Assembly (NCBI RefSeq): GCF_900177375.1
Contig: NZ_FWZU01000001.1
Location: forward strand, 62,001-126,000
Origin: Desulfovibrio gilichinskyi
Lineage (GTDB): Bacteria; Desulfobacterota; Desulfovibrionia; Desulfovibrionales; Desulfovibrionaceae
Length of the DNA stretch: 64,000 nt
Reading direction: 5' to 3'
Part shown: positions 7,873 to 18,143 of the stretch, piece after piece
How positions within the stretch are numbered: the first letter of the stretch is position 1
Layout of the letters: each line of letters starts with the position of its first letter
The notes under the pieces: model-generated
Seen by the model: the letters and a program-made list of their open reading frames with translations, nothing else
The model's database searches: none
Told to the model about the DNA's origin: nothing
Translations under genes and position numbers: made by a program

Positions 7873-9141
7873 TTAACCGAAGTAAAGTATGTTCGCTGCG
7901 TTGGAGATAAGCCACATGGCTACGACATAGTGAAAGTTGCTCGTCAGTATCGAGCGAGGTGATATATGATATCGACTGGTCAAGACTAAACCTACTCCGG
8001 ATAACGGACTGCTGCCGGTTGAGATTGACCAGCTTGTAAGAAATAAGAATGCGAGCCTTGAATTGTCAGGATGCAGCGGTAATAGCAGAGGGCTGACGAT
8101 GGAGATCCCTACCAGCGGATGTACGCCGATAAGCCCAAGAACGATGAGCAGCGCTGAGATGATTGCAAACATCCCGTGGCTGAATGTATTTCCTGCGAAG
8201 TTGAACAGTTCAGGATAAACCTGAATCACCGATGTGATACCGACGGAAAAAACTCCGGCAGTGATAAATAGTACGAACTGGCTGACCGTGGAGTTGATTC
8301 GATAGGTAATAAACTCATGGAGATATGGCAAACGAGGTCTGCCGCGCATCAGCAGAATCGCAGCCGGAGGCGCAACTATACAGATCAGCATAATCATGCC
8401 CAGTTCGGGGAAAAAATAATGTCCGGCGATTACTGCTACCGCCAGTATTAGAGGTACGGTCATACTTTCTACCCGCACCGGATAACCTGTAAATTCGCTT
8501 TTGCGAATAAATCCAACCTCCACAATCGAATAGCAAATTGAAATCACGCAGAGGATGAGACCCGGTAGGAGTATCCGGTGATATTGCATCTCCGGCGCGT
8601 AGGTGAGGGCAACGCCTGCGGCGATAAAAAACGGCGACCACCATGACGCCGCACAGAAAGAGCGGGCGAGAAGAATAGCCTGCGCTTTGGTCAAAGTATT
8701 ATTGCGCTCCAATCTATCCCCGAAAACAAAAAGAATTGAGAGATTGATAACCGCGCCAAGCAGATTGGTGCCGAATGCGGTGATTACCATGGCCCGTTTT
8801 CCCGTCGGCAGGTTATCATCTTTGGCGGCGGGATTGGCTAATGCCAGAAAGGATACGGCTATAAACATCGGCAGTAATTGCAAATTCTGGGTCATGATCT
8901 TTTGCCAGCCAAGAAATATTCCGTTTTGAGCTGAGAATAACAACGCAGCGATACCGACGACAAGAAGAAAACACGCCTGTTTACGAGAAGTTGCTGGAAG
9001 TCTGTTCCATTCTATGATGACTACCAGCCAGGCCATTATGGCAACGCCGATAACGAAAGAAGGTGTGAATCCGCTGGCAAGAAAAAGTATCAAGGTGGTG
9101 AGGATTAACCATCCAGTAGATTTTTGTAAGGTAGTGAACAT
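7873..9141 (-). CDS. Polytopic membrane protein, ion-transporter (ArsB/CitM-like) superfamily
   Basis: This 422-residue protein has about 11-12 hydrophobic segments and almost no soluble domains. Two halves each carry a loop with small residues ('ARSFCAASWWSPFFIAAGV' near 160 and 'SWSISTGSSPLSGVGLVL' near 375) that recall the re-entrant loops of the DASS/ArsB/NhaD ion-transporter superfamily. The substrate cannot be named. It is monocistronic and convergent with glcB. The ATG start has no obvious strong Shine-Dalgarno. Superfamily placement rests on topology and the loop motifs. Confidence 0.5.
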   Translation of the reverse strand: MFTTLQKSTGWLILTTLILFLASGFTPSFVIGVAIMAWLVVIIEWNRLPATSRKQACFLLVVGIAALLFSAQNGIFLGWQKIMTQNLQLLPMFIAVSFLALANPAAKDDNLPTGKRAMVITAFGTNLLGAVINLSILFVFGDRLERNNTLTKAQAILLARSFCAASWWSPFFIAAGVALTYAPEMQYHRILLPGLILCVISICYSIVEVGFIRKSEFTGYPVRVESMTVPLILAVAVIAGHYFFPELGMIMLICIVAPPAAILLMRGRPRLPYLHEFITYRINSTVSQFVLFITAGVFSVGITSVIQVYPELFNFAGNTFSHGMFAIISALLIVLGLIGVHPLVGISIVSPLLLPLHPDNSRLAFLFLTSWSISTGSSPLSGVGLVLTSRYHISPRSILTSNFHYVVAMWLISNAANILYFG

Positions 9142-9235
9142 TGTTGATCATGAATTGGAGGTTAGGGGGTTGATGTTGATTTTGGAATCAGTGAAGAATA
9201 AGTTGTAAGGCCGTTTATGGAAACAGGCAAGTTGG

Positions 9236-9273
9236 AAAAGGATTAACTCCGTTTATGAGTTAACCCTTTTTTG
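9236..9273. terminator. Hairpin terminator (recurrent 14-bp family, copy 2)
   Basis: A 14-bp stem (9236-9249 with 9257-9270, one mismatch) ends in a T-run. It lies between the minus-strand genes ending at 9314 and starting at 9141. The stem is near-identical to those at 702 and 10252. Confidence 0.65.
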
Positions 9274-9313
9274 TTATTAACGTGGTAGGTGGGAGCTGTT
9301 GCTGACAGCCTGT

Positions 9314-10090
9314 TTATTTTCCAATATGGAGATACTGCTTTTTAAGAGAAGCCATTTCACCTTTAAGAATCATCTGGTCCATCATGAAATTAATAGTATC
9401 TTGAAGACGTTCAGCATCAGCTGGCATCAGGTATCCTAATTCAGAACGAGTGAAAGGATCATTTGCTATGGGAGCTGACAATTTTTTATTGGTTGCTGCG
9501 TAATAAAGTGCTTCAACGCTGTCAGTAATCATTACATCAACCTTCTTATCGGCAACAGCCAGAGGGATATCCAGATTTGATTTAAACATTACAATTTCAG
9601 CATTTTTAATATTTGCTTTAACAAACTTTTCATTTGTTCCGCCGGGATTAACTCCGATGCGAACTCCTTTTTGGTCAACATCGGCAAGAGATTTAAAGCG
9701 GGATTCGTTAACCTTGTTAACCAGAATAGTTTTGCCAAACATTACGTAACCCTGTGAAAATCGTGCTTCCTTCTGACGAGCTATAGTTCTGGTTATTCCG
9801 CTCATACCTATATCATATTTGTCTGCCTTCAAATCACCCATAAGGGTGCTCCAGGTTGTTTCCACCAGTTCAAGTTTAAGACCCAGGCTGTGGGCAAAAC
9901 TATCTGCTACCGCAATATCAAACCCTTCGTATTTGCCTGCATTGTTAAATGAAAACGGCTTGTAGTCCCCAGTTGTTCCAACACGTAGTGTTCCGCTGGT
10001 AACAATTTCATCAAAGCTGCGGGCCTGACAGTTCAGAGCGGGGATAAGTACTAAAGCACAAATCAATAAAGTATAAAAAAATTTGGGCAT
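9314..10090 (-). CDS. Periplasmic solute-binding-fold protein, possibly cyclohexadienyl dehydratase (PheC-like)
   Basis: This 258-residue protein has a signal peptide (1-23, 'MPKFFYTLLICALVLIPALN' then CQA) and a family-3 solute-binding fold. Segments closely recall the periplasmic prephenate/arogenate dehydratase PheC: 'LRVGTTGDYKPFSF', 'YEGFDIAVADS', 'TTWSTLMGDL', 'DIGMSGITRTIARQ', 'GVRIGVNPGGTNEKFV' and 'DVMITDSVEAL'. The last has the Glu at the position of the catalytic acid I recall for PheC. No ABC permease or ATPase gene is adjacent and hairpins lie on both sides, which fits an enzyme better than a transporter subunit. The alternative is an orphan amino-acid-binding protein. Confidence 0.7.
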   Translation of the reverse strand: MPKFFYTLLICALVLIPALNCQARSFDEIVTSGTLRVGTTGDYKPFSFNNAGKYEGFDIAVADSFAHSLGLKLELVETTWSTLMGDLKADKYDIGMSGITRTIARQKEARFSQGYVMFGKTILVNKVNESRFKSLADVDQKGVRIGVNPGGTNEKFVKANIKNAEIVMFKSNLDIPLAVADKKVDVMITDSVEALYYAATNKKLSAPIANDPFTRSELGYLMPADAERLQDTINFMMDQMILKGEMASLKKQYLHIGK

Positions 10091-10251
10091 GAGGGAAATC
10101 TCCTTTAGTTAGCAAGCATAGACATAAATATTGTCCTCAAAAAATAGAATAAACAGCAACAGATCTACTCTTGTACAAAATTACTGCAAAGTAGGCAAAA
10201 AATAGTACAAGATTATCAGACATAGCCAGCAAACTTATTCATCATATAAAA

Positions 10252-10287
10252 AAAGGGTTAACTCAGTTTTTGAGTTAACCCTTTAAA
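10252..10287. terminator. Hairpin terminator (recurrent 14-bp family, copy 3)
   Basis: A perfect 14-bp stem (10252-10265 with 10271-10284) has a GTTTT loop and A-rich and T-rich flanks. It sits between the chemoreceptor gene ending at 10348 and the PheC-like gene, and can serve either strand. Confidence 0.7.
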
Positions 10288-10347
10288 TTGTTCGACTTCC
10301 GGAAATGTTACCCAGTGGATGCCGGGGATTGTTCCGGTTGGTTAATC

Positions 10348-12483
10348 TTAGTTATGTACCATTTCATCAACAAGGTTTTTGAGTTCATGCGACTGTTTTG
10401 CAAGTTCTTCTACGGCAGTAGCTGACTGGCGCATGCTTGTTGATGTTTCGGTAGAGATATTATTTATTTCCTCTACTGCCCGGTTGATTTCTTCGCTGGT
10501 TGCAGACTGCTGCTCAGCGGCGGCGGCGATGGCTTGTACCTGATCGGTTGTTACGTTTACCAGCGTCACTATTTCATTAAGCGATTCTCCTGAAAGTTTA
10601 GCCAGTTCAGTACTTTCATCAATCATCTGTACTGCTTTGTCCATACTGTCCATGCTGTTGCGTGAACCTGTCTGTATGTTTTTGATGGCTTCCCCTACTT
10701 CCTGAGTAGCCGTCATAGTTTTTTCAGCAAGCTTGCGAACTTCATCCGCTACCACCGCAAAGCCGCGACCTGCATCACCTGCTCTGGCAGCTTCAATGGC
10801 TGCGTTTAATGCCAGCAGGTTTGTTTGGTCCGCAATGTCAGAAATAACATGCATGATACTGTCGATGTCATCTGTCTGTTTACCTAATGAGGACATGTGT
10901 TTTTTCAGGTCGCCAATCTGATTCTGTACATCCTGAATGGAATTTACAGCCTTGGCGACGACGTTTGAACCTTCCTGTGCTTTATCACGGGCTTTGTCGG
11001 ATTCTGAGGCAGCATTGCTTGCGTTTCTGGAGACTTCAAGCACGGTTGCGTTCATTTCTTCCATGGCTGTTGCTGTTTCGCTGACTCGTTCAGTCTGAAT
11101 CGCGGCGCCATGGCTGGATTGCTCTACCTGCGCGGCCAGTTCTTCGGAAGCGGTAGATATCTTTCCAACCACTTTTTCCAAACGTTTAGCTGCGTCTAAA
11201 ATGAGTTGTCTGCCTGATTCAGCTTTATTTTGCGCTGTTTCGGCTTCGATCATGGCTTTTCTGGCACGTTCCGATTCATGGTCTGCTTCGTTGCTCTTCT
11301 GTTCAGCTTCAGAAATTTTCAGTTTTAGATTGTTCACCATTTTTGACATGGCCCGAGCGAGCTGTCCTGCTTCATCTTTTTGGTGGATATCTAAAGTCTG
11401 GTTCAGATCTCCATCGGCCACTTTGGTTGCGAAAATTACACCTTTGGTCATGGGGCCGGTTATGGCTTTGGTAAGCCATATCGCTACTAATATTCCCAAA
11501 AGAATTGCAGCAGTGAGGCCGAAAATTATTATCCACGTGGCCATGTTCAGAGTGTCCGCACTCTCGTTTGCGATGCGCTGTGTTTGAGACATGCCAGCTT
11601 CAGCAGTTGCATCAGCCGCGGCAATGACTTGATTGGCGGCAGCATCTAAACGATTGTTCAGTTTTTGAAGTTGATCCATATCATTGTAGGAAGAAGTTAT
11701 AGCTTTATGATAGTCATCAGCTTCTTTTTTAACAAGGTCGAGGGCATGCAGGTCTTCTTTCTGTGTTGTCATGGCCTTTAATTTATTTAATATTTCATCT
11801 ATTTCCGGGAACTTTTTAATGGCTTCAGCAAGTATTGTCAGATCACTTCCTGCCTGTGCTTTGAAATTCATTACCCGGATATTATTGCCAAGATCTATGA
11901 CGTCATTGATACCTGTAATCTTAATCAATCTGTCGTTCATTGTTAACGGCGAGCCTTGTGAGGCAATTTGCGCAGATAGTTTTTTATTTTGGTCTCCGAG
12001 ATACAGATAGGCATTTTTCATGAACTGCTGAGCGGATTCATCCATGATTGACCGGTTATTTTGCAGTTCTTCATGAATTTCTCGGGTCTTGGCTGCCAAA
12101 TCGGCATATTGTTCCACCGCAGTTGTGGCCTTTACAACATTTTCGCGAAGTTGTTCCAGTTGCGGGAACTTGTCAGCCAATTTTTTAGCATCTTTTAAGT
12201 GGCTGTTTCTGAGTTCAGACAGCAATTTTTGGCTTTCTGTCCAGTAGGCTTCATCCTCAGACATGGTAAATCCACGCATGGCATGCATTGTTAGCATAGA
12301 GGCTTTTTGCACATCAATGGCTTCGGCTACCTCGGGTACATACATTTTAGCAAGTTTGTTGCTACCATCGCTGGATAAATTCATGTTAATAATAGCAGTG
12401 CCACCAAGTATTATCATTATTGCTAAAATAATTGCAAATCCAAGTCCAAGCTTTTTGCCGAGCTTCACATCTTTTAAGTTCAC
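10348..12483 (-). CDS. Methyl-accepting chemotaxis protein (paralog 1)
   Basis: This 711-residue transmembrane chemoreceptor has TM1 at about 13-33, a helical periplasmic sensor (about 35-310, four-helix-bundle type), TM2 at about 312-335, HAMP, a coiled coil and an MA signalling domain. The CheA/CheW-binding hairpin tip is '[20 protein letters not shown]'. The start is GTG with GGGGAGGA upstream. The protein is highly similar along its whole length to the next receptor, most strongly in the HAMP and signalling parts, indicating tandem duplication. No CheR/CheB-binding pentapeptide is seen at the end ('NLVDEMVHN'). Confidence 0.93.
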   Translation of the reverse strand: MNLKDVKLGKKLGLGFAIILAIMIILGGTAIINMNLSSDGSNKLAKMYVPEVAEAIDVQKASMLTMHAMRGFTMSEDEAYWTESQKLLSELRNSHLKDAKKLADKFPQLEQLRENVVKATTAVEQYADLAAKTREIHEELQNNRSIMDESAQQFMKNAYLYLGDQNKKLSAQIASQGSPLTMNDRLIKITGINDVIDLGNNIRVMNFKAQAGSDLTILAEAIKKFPEIDEILNKLKAMTTQKEDLHALDLVKKEADDYHKAITSSYNDMDQLQKLNNRLDAAANQVIAAADATAEAGMSQTQRIANESADTLNMATWIIIFGLTAAILLGILVAIWLTKAITGPMTKGVIFATKVADGDLNQTLDIHQKDEAGQLARAMSKMVNNLKLKISEAEQKSNEADHESERARKAMIEAETAQNKAESGRQLILDAAKRLEKVVGKISTASEELAAQVEQSSHGAAIQTERVSETATAMEEMNATVLEVSRNASNAASESDKARDKAQEGSNVVAKAVNSIQDVQNQIGDLKKHMSSLGKQTDDIDSIMHVISDIADQTNLLALNAAIEAARAGDAGRGFAVVADEVRKLAEKTMTATQEVGEAIKNIQTGSRNSMDSMDKAVQMIDESTELAKLSGESLNEIVTLVNVTTDQVQAIAAAAEQQSATSEEINRAVEEINNISTETSTSMRQSATAVEELAKQSHELKNLVDEMVHN

Positions 12484-12626
12484 GATAAAATCCTCCCCAG
12501 GATATGATAAATTATATTAATTGTTATTATATTGTGATATTAGAACCCGTGCGTGGATAGTATTTAATACTATAATAATATAAATAATGCTTAAATTGTA
12601 TAAAAAAATATTTTAGAATTTTTTAA

Positions 12627-12647
12627 TCAGTATCAGTATCAGTATCA
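12627..12647 (+). repeat. Short tandem repeat, TCAGTA-type, about 3.5 copies
   Basis: The hexamer TCAGTA repeats between the two chemoreceptor genes, about 145 bp upstream of the GTG at 12483. The surrounding 12484-12954 gap is AT-rich and holds no gene. Confidence 0.6.
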
Positions 12648-12870
12648 TTTATTGTTACTTCTTAATGTCGCTTTTAATTTTTAGTATTATTATATTTCTA
12701 CTTATTATCATTGTGGGACTATTGCAATGTGTAGGTATAGATTAATTTTATTGTACATTTCCTGCTGAATCGAAAAAACATTAGTGATCAAATTAGTTTT
12801 ATTTTTAGGCAATAAAATATCCTATATAACTCGAAAGTCTATTTTTTTTGAACAGTTGGCGGCTTTATCC

Positions 12871-12914
12871 TTCACGAATGATGAAATCTGATCATCTGAT
12901 TCATCATTCGTGAA
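12871..12914. terminator. Inverted repeat downstream of chemoreceptor paralog 2
   Basis: A 14-bp stem (TTCACGAATGATGA with TCATCATTCGTGAA) has a 16-nt loop. It lies 40 bp past the stop of the minus-strand receptor. There is no long T-run on the expected side, so it may be a weak terminator or an mRNA-protecting hairpin. Confidence 0.5.
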
Positions 12915-12954
12915 GTTGACCGCACATGGGAAAGCAGATGTTAATACCTTACGA

Positions 12955-15093
12955 TTAATCTTCGCTATGTACCATTTCCTCAACAAGGATTTTGAGTTCT
13001 TGTGACTGCCTTACTAATTCTTCTACGGCAATAGCTGACTGGCCCATGCTTGTTGATGTTTCGCTCGAAATACTGTTTATTTCGTCTACGGCCCGGTTTA
13101 TTTCTTCGCTGGTCGCAGACTGCTGCTCGGCGGCGGTGGCGATGGCTTGTACCTGATCGGTTGTTAGGTTTACCAGTGCTACTATTTCAGTGAGAGATTC
13201 TCCTGAAAGTTTGGACAGTTCTGTACTTTCTTCGATCATTTGCACGGCTTTGTCCATGCTGGTTATACTGCTGTGTGAACCTGTCTGAATGTTCTTGATG
13301 GCTTCACCTACTTCGTGAGTCGCATCCATGGTTTTTTCAGCTAGTTTGCGTACTTCATCTGCGACTACCGCAAAACCACGACCGGCATCACCGGCTCTAG
13401 CTGCTTCAATGGCTGCGTTTAAAGCCAGCAGATTGGTCTGGTCAGCAATGTCAGAAATAACATGCATAATGCTGCCGATATCATCTGTTTGCTTGCCTAA
13501 GGAAGACATATGTCCTTTTAGGTCACCAATCTGAATCTGTACGTTCTGGATGGAATTAACTGCCTTCCCGACCACCGCTGAGCCTTCCTGTGCTTTGCCA
13601 CGGGCTTTGTCAGATTCTTTAGCGGCGTTGCTTGCGTTCATGGATACTTCCATCACGGTTGCATTCATTTCTTCCATGGCTGTTGCTGTTTCGCTGACAC
13701 GTTCAGTCTGAAGTTTTGCTCCACGGCTGGCTTGTTCAACCTGTGCGGCAAGTTCCTCGGAGGCGGTAGTCATACGTTCCACCACTATATCCAGACGTTT
13801 TGCTGCGTCTATAATGACCTTGCGGCCGGACTCCGCTTTGCTTTTTGCTGCTTCGGCTTCGGTCATGGCTATCGTGGCCCGCTTCGACTCATGATCTGCT
13901 TCTTTACTTTTCTGTTCAGCTTCGGAAATTTTCAGTTTTAGATTGGCCACCATTTTTGACATAGCCAGCGCAAGCTGTCCTGCTTCATCTTTTTGGTGGA
14001 TATCTAAAGTCTGGTTCAAGTCACCATCAGCCACTTTGGTGGCGAAAATCACACCTTTAGTCATGGGGCCTGTGATGGATTTGGTGAGCCATATCGCCAC
14101 CAGAATTCCTATAAGAGCTGCAACTATAAGTCCTATAGATATTACCCATGTGGCTATTTCCAGATCGTGAGCACTTTTGCTTGCGACTTTTTGGGTTTGG
14201 CCCAGGCTAGTATCAGTAGTTGCCTGAGCAGCGACAATTATTTGGTTGGCGGCTTCTTCGCGGTTAAGGTCCAGTTGTCGGGATTTTTGCATGTTGTCGT
14301 AGAAGGAAATCATGGCATTGTGATATTTGCCAGACTCTTCTTTAATACTGTTAAGTGAATTAATGTCTACTTCCTGTGTTGTAACTTTCTTTATTTCCTC
14401 CAGTATGTTATCTATTTTAGGGAATTCTTTGATGGTTTCAGCTAGTGTTGTCAGGTCACGTTCTGCCTGTGCTTTAAAATTATTTATCTGAATATTGTTT
14501 CCGATGTTGATGACATTATTGAGAGATGTGATTTTAAAAAGTCTCAAGTTCAACTTTTCAGGAGAGGCTTGGGCTGTAATTTGTGCGGATGTTTTTATAT
14601 TCTGACCTTGTAGGTATTCAGATGCACTTTTCATGAATTTTTTGGCTGATTCATCCATAATCACACGTGCTTTTTTCAATTCGTCGTGAATCTCACGGGT
14701 CGTGGTTGCCAAACTGGCGTATTGATCTACCGCAGCTGTGGCTTTTTCAACATTTTTACGAAGCTCAACCAGTTGTGGGAATTTGTCAGATAACGCCTTA
14801 GCGTCATTTAAATGAGTATTTAGTTCAGACAGTAGTTTTTGGCTTTCTGTCCAGTAGGCTTCGTCCTCAGACATAGTAAACCCGCGCATAGCATGCATAG
14901 TTAGCAGAGATGTTTTTTGCACTTCGATGGCGTTAGACATCTCCGGAATGTACATTCTAGCAAGATCGTTGCTTCCAGCACCGGCTATATTCATATTGAT
15001 AATGGTTGTAACCCCGAGTACTGTCATTATGGTTAAAATTGCCGCAAATCCAAGTCCTAATTTTTTGCCTAGCTTCACATCTTTCAGGTTCAT
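12955..15093 (-). CDS. Methyl-accepting chemotaxis protein (paralog 2)
   Basis: This 712-residue receptor has the same layout as paralog 1: TM1, four-helix periplasmic sensor, TM2, HAMP and MA domain. The N-terminal '[17 protein letters not shown]' and the '[20 protein letters not shown]' segment are shared with it. The sensor domain has diverged most from about residue 140 to 300, so the two receptors probably recognise different but related ligands. The ATG is preceded by GGAG. A separate promoter for paralog 1 must lie in the 470-bp gap, since an inverted repeat follows this gene. Confidence 0.93.
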   Translation of the reverse strand: MNLKDVKLGKKLGLGFAAILTIMTVLGVTTIINMNIAGAGSNDLARMYIPEMSNAIEVQKTSLLTMHAMRGFTMSEDEAYWTESQKLLSELNTHLNDAKALSDKFPQLVELRKNVEKATAAVDQYASLATTTREIHDELKKARVIMDESAKKFMKSASEYLQGQNIKTSAQITAQASPEKLNLRLFKITSLNNVINIGNNIQINNFKAQAERDLTTLAETIKEFPKIDNILEEIKKVTTQEVDINSLNSIKEESGKYHNAMISFYDNMQKSRQLDLNREEAANQIIVAAQATTDTSLGQTQKVASKSAHDLEIATWVISIGLIVAALIGILVAIWLTKSITGPMTKGVIFATKVADGDLNQTLDIHQKDEAGQLALAMSKMVANLKLKISEAEQKSKEADHESKRATIAMTEAEAAKSKAESGRKVIIDAAKRLDIVVERMTTASEELAAQVEQASRGAKLQTERVSETATAMEEMNATVMEVSMNASNAAKESDKARGKAQEGSAVVGKAVNSIQNVQIQIGDLKGHMSSLGKQTDDIGSIMHVISDIADQTNLLALNAAIEAARAGDAGRGFAVVADEVRKLAEKTMDATHEVGEAIKNIQTGSHSSITSMDKAVQMIEESTELSKLSGESLTEIVALVNLTTDQVQAIATAAEQQSATSEEINRAVDEINSISSETSTSMGQSAIAVEELVRQSQELKILVEEMVHSED

Positions 15094-15204
15094 GATATAA
15101 TCTCCACGTATAGTATTTAATTATTTACTCTTATCTTATAAGAGTAATATTAATATGCGATATTAACATAATAGTGTTATGAATTATACGATATATATAT
15201 ATTT

Positions 15205-15561
15205 ATGAAATATTTGCTTCGTATTTATGTTTACGGTGCTATCAAAGGTATGGTCGGACATTTGCAAAATGTTGTCAGCGAGATTCAAGCCGCTGCCGAC
15301 AATGTTGCTTCCGGCAGCGAAGAGCTTTCCTCTTCGGCTCAGAACATGTCCCAGGGTGCGACGGAACAACTTCAGTCAACATCGAGTTTTTTTCAGATTA
15401 ACGGGGAAGTTCACAATATAAGAAGAAAAGGCTCTATGAAAGCCTTGCCCCAAGCCTCGAGAGTGAGATCTAAACCGGTCAAGAGTCTTCCGTTATCTGG
15501 GAATTCAGGATTAAGTCTGGATATGGATATGGAAGCTGATAATGATTTTGAGAAATTCTAA
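15205..15561 (+). pseudogene. Chemoreceptor remnant with both N-terminal and internal deletions
   Basis: The first part ('AIKGMVGHLQNVVSEIQ' to 'QNMSQGATEQ') is the start of an MA signalling domain just after HAMP. The frame then jumps within a few codons to 'SFFQINGEV' and a 55-residue tail ending 'DMDMEADNDFEKF', typical of the extreme C-terminus of another type of receptor. The sensor, both TMs, HAMP and the hairpin tip are missing, so the product cannot signal. The frame is still open, implying a fairly clean deletion. Orientation is opposite to the neighbouring intact receptors. Confidence 0.75.
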
Positions 15562-15587
15562 ACGAGTCAGTTCCTAAAAAAATCACT

Positions 15588-15621
15588 ATGGGAGCGTGCA
15601 TTATATTATACACGCTCCCAT
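15588..15621. terminator. Bidirectional hairpin between convergent receptor genes
   Basis: A perfect 11-bp stem, ATGGGAGCGTG with CACGCTCCCAT, has a 12-nt loop. It lies between the receptor remnant (+) and the intact receptor (-). Confidence 0.75.
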
Positions 15622-15631
15622 GATTCAAAAT

Positions 15632-17662
15632 CTAATTATCGTTTTTCATATTATCAATAATAGATTTTAATTTTTGTGCCTGAGCCGCAAGATCCATGAC
15701 GGCCTCAGATGATTGATGCATTGCATCGCCGGTTTCAGATGCAATGTGGTTGATTTCATCTACGGCGCGATTAATTTCTTCTGAAGTTGCAGATTGTTCT
15801 TCACAAGCTGTAGCAATTCCGCGAATTTGATCTGAAGCTTGGTCATTTAGAGAAAGAATTTCAGTTAGAGAATTACCTGCATCTTCGGCCATGCCGGAAA
15901 CATTATTAATTCCTTGAACAGTGTTGGCACACTGGCTGATACTTACTTTCGTTCCGTTTTGTATTTCTGAAATGGCCTTTGCGACTTCATTTGTTGCTGT
16001 AGTTGTTTTTTCTGCAAGTTTGCGTACTTCATCAGCAACCACTGCGAATCCTCGTCCTGCTTCACCCGCACGGGCAGCCTCAATGGCAGCATTTAAAGCT
16101 AACAGATTGGTTTGATCTGCTATATCAGAAATGACATCAATAATCTGACCAATTTTCTCTGCACTTATTCCGAGTTTTTCCATTTCTTTTTCCAAGATTG
16201 CAGAATAGCCAAGCACTGTACCGATTCCAGTGATCATAGTTGTGACGACATCTGATCCTTTTTTTGCTGTTTGCATGGCTTTGTTAGCCGTTTCAGAAGC
16301 TTCTCCAGAACTTTTTGCCACTTCAAGGACTGTTGCGTTCATTTCTTCCATTGCTGTCGCTGTTTCGTTGACACGCTGGCTTTGCACGTCTGTGCCCGCG
16401 GAAGATTGCTCTATTTGCGCGGATAATTCTTCTGAAGCAGCAGAGATGATTTCAACAACATCTTCAAGTTCCCGTGCGGCCTGCAGCATTCCTTCTTTTT
16501 TAGCGGTTTCAGCCTGACGACGTGCTACTTCCGCTTCTTTGGTAGCCTGTTGTGCTTTTTTAGTTTCTTCAGCTGCAAGACTTGTTTGCTTTTCGGCTTC
16601 GTTAATTTTATTTTTCAGGTTGACGACCATGGTATTAAGAGCATCGGCAAGAAGGCTTACTTCATCATTAGTTTTAATTTTAAGCACATTATTCAGATCG
16701 CCTTCAGCGACACTGGTTGCATAGTTGGTTGCTACAACAATAGGTTTGGCCATTGTTCTGGCTATTAACCACGCTATTAGGATGATAAAAGGAAGAACTA
16801 TTGAAATTATTATCAGTGAAGAATTGCGCACAGCATTTTGGGATTTAATCATGGTTTCAACCGGCATTCCAATAAACCACATACCTATATTTTTACCGTT
16901 TAAATTTTTTATAGGCCAATAAGCAGTCTGATATTCAACGCCGAGAATGTTATTACGGGCGAGGAAAATTTTTCCTTCATCAATTACTGTTTGAATAACC
17001 TCAGGATTTTTAATTTTGGTTCCAACGGCTCGCTTTCCGGAGTTTATGATAGTTGTCATTTCGCGAGTGTTACCGTTGAAGACTGTTACTTCAAGGTCGG
17101 TATAGCCTTTGATGCTATCAACAAATTTTGCATCAGATAAAGAAATTCCAATTGAAATTGTGCCAATGATCTCATTGTTATTTTTAATAGGAGCGGTGGC
17201 ACGTAACGTAAATACTACTTCTTTTCCTTTCACTATTCCGAAGCAGCTTTGTCCGTTTAACGCTTTGATGACAGTTTCTTGATTTGTTGCAGAATCTCCG
17301 AAATTATCTGAATGTCCACGTGCAATAACTTTTCCATTTGCATCAGTAACGGTTACGAAGTCAGACTCTGTTTCGGTCATCATTCTTTTAAGTACTTGTG
17401 ATAAATTATCTTTATCTCCAGCCTTTATGGCATCAGTCAATTCTGCCTCTTGAGCGATAAGTATTGCTTTTTCAAGAAATGCTTTCGAACGGTTTTCAAT
17501 GTCATGTTCAACGACTTTGTTCATAGTTGAAACACTGCGAACTGCTTCAGTGGCGAACCCCTTAGCAACGTAGTGGGTAACTGTTAAGAATATTGCTATT
17601 CCTGTTATGATTGTTGTCCCGACTGCCATCAGTACTATTTTGTCACGTATTGATAATTTCAT
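15632..17662 (-). CDS. Methyl-accepting chemotaxis protein with Cache sensor
   Basis: This 676-residue chemoreceptor has TM1 at about 9-30. The periplasmic region (about 35-283) includes '[20 protein letters not shown]' and '[15 protein letters not shown]', features of a double-Cache domain that binds small organic ligands. TM2 lies at about 285-305, then HAMP and a signalling domain with the tip '[20 protein letters not shown]'. The start has GAAGGTGG upstream. It differs in sensor type from the two paralogous receptors to its left and shares only the signalling half. Confidence 0.92.
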   Translation of the reverse strand: MKLSIRDKIVLMAVGTTIITGIAIFLTVTHYVAKGFATEAVRSVSTMNKVVEHDIENRSKAFLEKAILIAQEAELTDAIKAGDKDNLSQVLKRMMTETESDFVTVTDANGKVIARGHSDNFGDSATNQETVIKALNGQSCFGIVKGKEVVFTLRATAPIKNNNEIIGTISIGISLSDAKFVDSIKGYTDLEVTVFNGNTREMTTIINSGKRAVGTKIKNPEVIQTVIDEGKIFLARNNILGVEYQTAYWPIKNLNGKNIGMWFIGMPVETMIKSQNAVRNSSLIIISIVLPFIILIAWLIARTMAKPIVVATNYATSVAEGDLNNVLKIKTNDEVSLLADALNTMVVNLKNKINEAEKQTSLAAEETKKAQQATKEAEVARRQAETAKKEGMLQAARELEDVVEIISAASEELSAQIEQSSAGTDVQSQRVNETATAMEEMNATVLEVAKSSGEASETANKAMQTAKKGSDVVTTMITGIGTVLGYSAILEKEMEKLGISAEKIGQIIDVISDIADQTNLLALNAAIEAARAGEAGRGFAVVADEVRKLAEKTTTATNEVAKAISEIQNGTKVSISQCANTVQGINNVSGMAEDAGNSLTEILSLNDQASDQIRGIATACEEQSATSEEINRAVDEINHIASETGDAMHQSSEAVMDLAAQAQKLKSIIDNMKNDN

Positions 17663-17941
17663 ATTACCACCTTCAGTCTTTTATGATTGGCTGTGTTTTT
17701 AGAACTGGTTTTAAGATTTAAATATTTTCCTTCTAAGATGTATCACCGTTTAGAATATAGTTCAGCAATAATTCTGATGACGCAGAACTCTATAACAGGC
17801 GCTAAGCGCAAGGGGGCGATGGAGCCTTAAAACTAGTTTAAGAGCCGGAAGTCTGAAATATTCCTGAAAAATTGTATAAAGATCAGCCCTGATTTAATTT
17901 CCGAATACATAACTTCTTTCAGAGCAGTGTTTCTAATATTT

Positions 17942-17984
17942 AAAAAGATGATTGCACAATTTATTGCGCAATCATCTTTTTTTG
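17942..17984. terminator. Hairpin with T-run, no gene upstream on the plus strand
   Basis: A 14-bp stem (AAAAAGATGATTGC with GCAATCATCTTTTT) is followed by T residues. No coding region ends here on either strand: the receptor at 15632-17662 reads away from it. The 17663-18143 gap otherwise holds a GC-richer segment (17795-17860) and a sigma-54-like site. A small RNA ending at this hairpin is possible but unproven. Confidence 0.5.
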
Positions 17985-18072
17985 CGCGATTAAATATTAT
18001 TTTTTTTAAAATAACAAGCTGTAATTAATTGTTAAATTAAATACGTTGCTATGATAGTGAAAAATAGAACAT

Positions 18073-18089
18073 GTGGCATGGGCTATGCA
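18073..18089 (+). promoter_or_regulatory. Candidate sigma-54 promoter (imperfect)
   Basis: GTGGCATGGGCTATGCA has GG and GC separated by exactly 10 bp and a good -24 box; the -12 box is ATGC instead of TTGC. It lies about 55 bp upstream of the 203-residue protein gene. Confidence 0.45.
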
Positions 18090-18143
18090 AACTAAATTAA
18101 AATTAATTGATGGGGATACAACAAACAACTAGGAGGAATTATA

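Noticed and set aside
17795-17860. Cyclic-di-GMP or fluoride riboswitch
   Set aside because: A few words resemble these classes, but the conserved cores and pairing do not line up, and the element does not lead into an expected gene.
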